DNA of 36,534 nt, from positions 1 through 36,534 of the forward strand of contig JAUNBP010000013.1 in assembly GCA_030526995.1 (NCBI GenBank), given 5' to 3'. The notes beneath the pieces are model-generated. The model saw nothing but the letters and a program-made list of their open reading frames with translations, searched no databases and was not told where the DNA came from. Each line of letters begins with the position of its first letter. The stretch's first letter is position 1. The position numbers and the translations under genes are program-made. Below are positions 33,834-36,534 of this stretch, piece after piece. This DNA is from Clostridia bacterium (GTDB lineage Bacteria; Bacillota; Clostridia; Christensenellales; CAG-138).

Positions 33834-33948
33834 TTTCTTTCTTTTCACGGGAAAAGAAAGAAACAAAGAAAAGCGTAAATGAATAAGGGAATGATAGGGG
33901 AAATGGGGCGCAAAGCCCCATTTTGCCATGTATGGATGGCAAAATGGG
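33834..33948 (+). repeat. Two-hairpin intergenic element, copy 2
   Basis: Stem 1 is a 13-bp inverted repeat (TTTCTTTCTTTTC / GAAAAGAAAGAAA, ACGG loop, 33834-33863) followed by CAAAGAAAAGCG. Stem 2 is a 13-bp inverted repeat (CCCATTTTGCCAT / ATGGCAAAATGGG, 33917-33948). It is in the same orientation as copy 1 and ends 13 bp before the stop codon of the convergent repeat protein gene. No T run follows on either strand. Confidence 0.75.
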
Positions 33949-33961
33949 AGCGGGTTGGGGG

Positions 33962-36295
33962 CTATTGGTTTGCGGGGTAGAGGGTGGAGGCGCCGGGGTG
34001 GGTTTCGGGGTTGGTGTAGGCGTTTTTGATGTTGGTTACGCTGTTGTACATCTGTTTGCCGTAGAATCTTCGGGTGGCGGTTGCGGAGGTGATTTCAACA
34101 AAGCCCCGAAATATTATGTCGGCGTTTTGGCTGGCTTCGGAGGTTAGGTTGTCTACTATCACTGCGAAGGTTATCGTGCCGCTTTCGAGGTCGTAGTCGT
34201 AGACCTTTAGACCGGCTTCCTTGAGGGCGGTTACGAGAAGCTCGAGGTCGTCGGCGTAGGCGTTGATCCATGTGAGGCCGTCCGCTGCACAGTAGTAGGT
34301 TTGACCCTCCGTGGTGCCGGCATTTAGCAGGGTTTCGGTGGTTAGGTTGTCCTTTTGCGTAATTACATATCCGTAGGTTAGGGTGTCGCCTTCTTTGATG
34401 CCCTGTAGCTCGGAAAGGATTAGGTTTGAGCCGAAGCGTATCGCCGACCAGTCGTCCTCCGTTGCGCCCTTGCTCCTTATCCTCGCCTGTGCGCCGAGGG
34501 TTTCTACGGGCTGAATGGTGAGGGGAACAAACTCGTAGGTGGCAACGCCGCTTACAATGCCTTCCAACACAGTTATTGCCTTTATCGTGCAGCTTTGGCT
34601 TGGGGTGAGGGGCTGGGTATAGGTCGAGCCGTTTGCGGTGGTCGGGTCAGTGCCGTCGGTAGGGTCGCTTGCGATGGTCGGGTCGGTGCCGTCGGTCGTA
34701 TAGATAATTTGCGCGCCCACGGCTTCGCTGCTTAGGCTTATTTCGTTGCCGTTTACCGTGAACGTGGGGGCGATGGGACTTGCTGCGCCCGTAATGGTTA
34801 TAGTGGTGTTTGCGTTGAACTTGGTTAAGGTGTAGGTGTAGGTGTAACCGTCCTCGCTTATGGCTACCGAATCGAAAACCATTGCTTCGTCCGCTTCAAC
34901 GGTGGGAAGCGCTCCGAGCTTGCAGCCTGCAATCGCTTTGACGGTCAGCGATATTTGATCTTTATATGCCAAGTTACTCGTCTTGCTAAGCTCCGCGGTT
35001 GCGTTTATGAGGTTGGATTGATCCAGCGTTGCAGAGGCTGCGTCAGCAAACACGGCATATACCGTGGAGTCGGCAGCGGGCATCTTGAACTCGCAGAACA
35101 CGGAGGAAATTGCAAAAGCGTTGGATATTGAGAAGGGGGCGGTGGGCCTTGTGTAGGTTGTGCCGAACAGATAGAGCCCATCGGGCGCCGATTTATAGGT
35201 AACCATGTACTGTTGTCCGGCTATGCCTATGCCGTCAAGCCCATCGTAGTTCATAAGGCTTAGAGAAATGCTCCCCTCTCCGAGCGTTCTTACATCGAGT
35301 TTGTGTTGGGTAGTGCGGATAATATCGGGGCCGATGTTGTCATTATCTTGAGTATCATCGGTAATGGCACCCGCAAATATTCCGCCCATGATGGCGTACT
35401 TCCCCGCCGGAGCTTCGACTCTGTTTGTGACGGTATTAACGAACAGGCCGCCTTCTATTTTGCCGCTGACGCCGGTTGCCGAATATGTGGCATTACTCAC
35501 GGTTCCTTTGACCGTCGGAGTGCCTTGGATTGTGCCGTAATTTGTGATGTAGACTTCATACACACCGTCGTTGATGGTGTTGTAATTGTAAACGCTATAA
35601 AAATTTCCGCCGTTTATCGTGCCATCGTTGTTGACAAGATTCTTAAAAGTTCCGCCGTCTATCGTGCCGGTGTTTGAAAAATAGGAGTTAAAAGTTCCGC
35701 CGCTTATCGTACCGGAGTTTGAAACAGAGTAATCAAAAGTTCCGCCGCTTATCGTGCCGGTGTTTGAAACAGAGCCGGCAAAAGTTCCGTCGCTTATCGT
35801 GCCGGAGTTTTCGACACCGTAATTAAATGTTCCGCATATTATCGTACCGGCGTTTACGACGTGGGCGTTAAAATATCCGCCGTTTATCGTGCCGGAGGCA
35901 TAATTTTCTATTCTATTGCATCCTATCAGTAATTGCTCATCCCCGGTTTTCTCTAAGATGCCATAATTCTCAAAAGATTCGCAATTCCCAAAGTCTGCGA
36001 AGTCTCCCAATGTTTTTATTGCGCCTCTATTTACAATATAGAAATTCCTATGATTAACGAGGTTCGAAACTATGACATTTCCCAAAACCGTAAGGGTTCT
36101 TTTCAATATATTGCCGCTTTCATCCCTTCTGACTTCATAGGTATAGAAGCCGTCCACGGATATGTTTTCATCTTGCAAACTGCTAAGACTGAGATTCACC
36201 CATGTTTCTTCCGCCGTGGCGGTTTTGGGCGGGGCGGTCATGACAAGGCATGACATAAGGGTAAATACTAAAAACAGGGATATAATCTTTCTCAT
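33962..36295 (-). CDS. Secreted protein with 15-residue tandem repeats and a chitobiase-like domain
   Basis: 777 aa. Signal peptide (MRKIISLFLVFTLMSCLVMT). Residues about 135-266 hold eight or nine 15-residue repeats of the type GTISGGTFDYSVSNS, probably a beta-solenoid. A later domain with GAQIIYTTDGTDPT resembles the CHB_HEX_C_1 Ig-like fold common in Clostridial surface proteins. The C-terminal 150 residues (RIRSKGATEDDWSAIRFGSN to NPETHPGASTLYPANQ) look like a shared module, since a paralogue end lies at the window edge. The start at 36295 has GAGGAGG 5 nt upstream, and a TTGACA/TAAAAT promoter is present. No sortase motif or anchor seen. Function unknown. Confidence 0.85.
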   Translation of the reverse strand: MRKIISLFLVFTLMSCLVMTAPPKTATAEETWVNLSLSSLQDENISVDGFYTYEVRRDESGNILKRTLTVLGNVIVSNLVNHRNFYIVNRGAIKTLGDFADFGNCESFENYGILEKTGDEQLLIGCNRIENYASGTINGGYFNAHVVNAGTIICGTFNYGVENSGTISDGTFAGSVSNTGTISGGTFDYSVSNSGTISGGTFNSYFSNTGTIDGGTFKNLVNNDGTINGGNFYSVYNYNTINDGVYEVYITNYGTIQGTPTVKGTVSNATYSATGVSGKIEGGLFVNTVTNRVEAPAGKYAIMGGIFAGAITDDTQDNDNIGPDIIRTTQHKLDVRTLGEGSISLSLMNYDGLDGIGIAGQQYMVTYKSAPDGLYLFGTTYTRPTAPFSISNAFAISSVFCEFKMPAADSTVYAVFADAASATLDQSNLINATAELSKTSNLAYKDQISLTVKAIAGCKLGALPTVEADEAMVFDSVAISEDGYTYTYTLTKFNANTTITITGAASPIAPTFTVNGNEISLSSEAVGAQIIYTTDGTDPTIASDPTDGTDPTTANGSTYTQPLTPSQSCTIKAITVLEGIVSGVATYEFVPLTIQPVETLGAQARIRSKGATEDDWSAIRFGSNLILSELQGIKEGDTLTYGYVITQKDNLTTETLLNAGTTEGQTYYCAADGLTWINAYADDLELLVTALKEAGLKVYDYDLESGTITFAVIVDNLTSEASQNADIIFRGFVEITSATATRRFYGKQMYNSVTNIKNAYTNPETHPGASTLYPANQ
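35498..35893 (-). repeat. 45-bp tandem coding repeats
   Basis: Eight to nine copies of a 45-bp unit encoding the 15-residue pattern G-T-I-x-G-G-T-F-x-x-x-V-x-N-x. Central copies are nearly identical in DNA and outer copies have diverged, as expected for repeat number change by recombination. Confidence 0.88.
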
Positions 36296-36349
36296 GGCTG
36301 CCTCCTCACATATATGGCACATAGTTTTGGTTTGTAGTTCTATGATACG

Positions 36350-36378
36350 ATTTTACAGGACGGGGGGGTTGTTGTCAA
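36350..36378 (-). promoter_or_regulatory. Promoter of the secreted repeat protein
   Basis: Minus strand perfect TTGACA (36378-36373), a 17-bp spacer containing seven C, and TAAAAT (36355-36350). The leader to the ATG is about 48 nt. Confidence 0.75.
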
Positions 36379-36415
36379 GAAAAAGGTAGGTGGGTGGGCG
36401 TTTCGGCGGTGTGAC

Positions 36416-36449
36416 GGGCGGGCGGATGATATCCGCCCCTACAGGGGGA
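36416..36449. repeat. 34-bp palindromic intergenic repeat, copy 2
   Basis: Identical over 34 bases to 17515-17548, nearly 19 kb away, and in the same orientation. It lies between the secreted protein's promoter and the 3' end of the upstream paralogue. Confidence 0.85.
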
Positions 36450-36475
36450 GGGGCACGAAGGGGGGTGTTGCCCTG

Positions 36476-36534
36476 CTATTGCCCTGCCGGGTAGAGGGTG
36501 GAGGCGCCGGGGTGGGTTTCGGGGTTGGTGTGGG
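36476..36534 (-). CDS. 3' end of a paralogous secreted protein (partial)
   Basis: The last 59 bp of the window, read on the minus strand, encode HTNPETHPGASTLYPAGQ and a TAG stop. This is almost identical to the C-terminus of the 777-aa secreted protein (YTNPETHPGASTLYPANQ). A tandem paralogue therefore continues beyond the window edge. Confidence 0.8.
   Translation of the reverse strand, partial: HTNPETHPGASTLYPAGQ

Noticed and set aside
33712-33942. 76-codon minus-strand open frame in the repeat region
   Set aside because: It runs through inverted repeats and the duplicated fragment, has no SD and is rich in repeat-derived residues (KENKIKQ, SRRSRSR).
35498-35893. Possible CRISPR array from regular 45-bp periodicity
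   Set aside because: The repeats are contiguous, coding and degenerate with no unique spacers, and no cas gene is present.

Overview
The window (36,534 bp) looks like chromosomal DNA of an anaerobic, low-to-mid-GC Firmicute of class Clostridia, probably an uncultured gut or environmental Oscillospirales/Christensenellales-type bacterium. The reasons are: a fused S10-spc-alpha ribosomal protein cluster with rpsD inside the alpha block; a KOW-domain protein between map and infA; zinc-ribbon forms of S14, S4, L24, L33 and L36; a short one-helix SecE; strong GGAGG ribosome binding sites; and TTGACA/TATAAT promoters. The taxonomic call is inference; no rRNA gene is present to settle it.

Layout. 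(1) 135-15565, minus strand: one long transcription unit from rpsJ to rplQ (S10, L3, L4, L23, L2, S19, L22, S3, L16, L29, S17, L14, L24, L5, S14, S8, L6, L18, S5, L30, L15, SecY, Adk, Map, KOW protein, IF-1, L36, S13, S11, S4, RpoA, L17). It is driven by a promoter at 15793-15821, has a structured leader of about 220 nt, and ends at an intrinsic terminator at 81-108. (2) 15860-17489, plus strand: a tripartite hipB-hipS-hipT toxin-antitoxin operon. Its upstream region carries three operator-like dyads exactly 41 bp apart, each lying on a -10 box. (3) 17652-20023, minus strand: rpmG-secE-nusG-rplK-rplA. The genes normally found next (rplJ-rplL-rpoB-rpoC, then rpsL-rpsG-fusA-tuf) are absent between rplA and rpsJ, and hipBST occupies that junction. 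(4) 20135-22884, minus: tldE-tldD, a two-subunit metalloprotease. (5) 22952-31471, minus: an oligopeptide ABC importer, oppA-oppB-oppC-oppD-oppF, plus a small membrane protein. OppC and OppA carry very large extracytoplasmic insertions. (6) 31609-33399: a four-helix membrane protein and a divergent M29 aminopeptidase. (7) 33400-33961: a repeat-rich intergenic region with two copies of a two-hairpin element, an array of small hairpins spaced by ACTTCAC, and a fragment duplicated from the aminopeptidase gene. (8) 33962-36534, minus: a secreted protein with 15-residue tandem repeats and, at the window edge, the 3' end of a paralogue.

How the parts work together. Regions 1 and 3 supply ribosomal proteins, RNA polymerase alpha, NusG, initiation factor 1 and the SecYE translocon. 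Regions 4 to 6 suggest a peptide-using lifestyle: an importer for extracellular oligopeptides beside cytosolic peptidases (TldDE and M29). HipBST is a kinase toxin module inserted among the most highly expressed housekeeping genes.

Most worth following up: the 41-bp phased promoter/operator triplet of hipBST, the operon break it occupies, the repeat-module insertion in OppC, the acidic repeat tail on SecE, the structured rpsJ and rpsM leaders, and the repeat region at 33413-33948.
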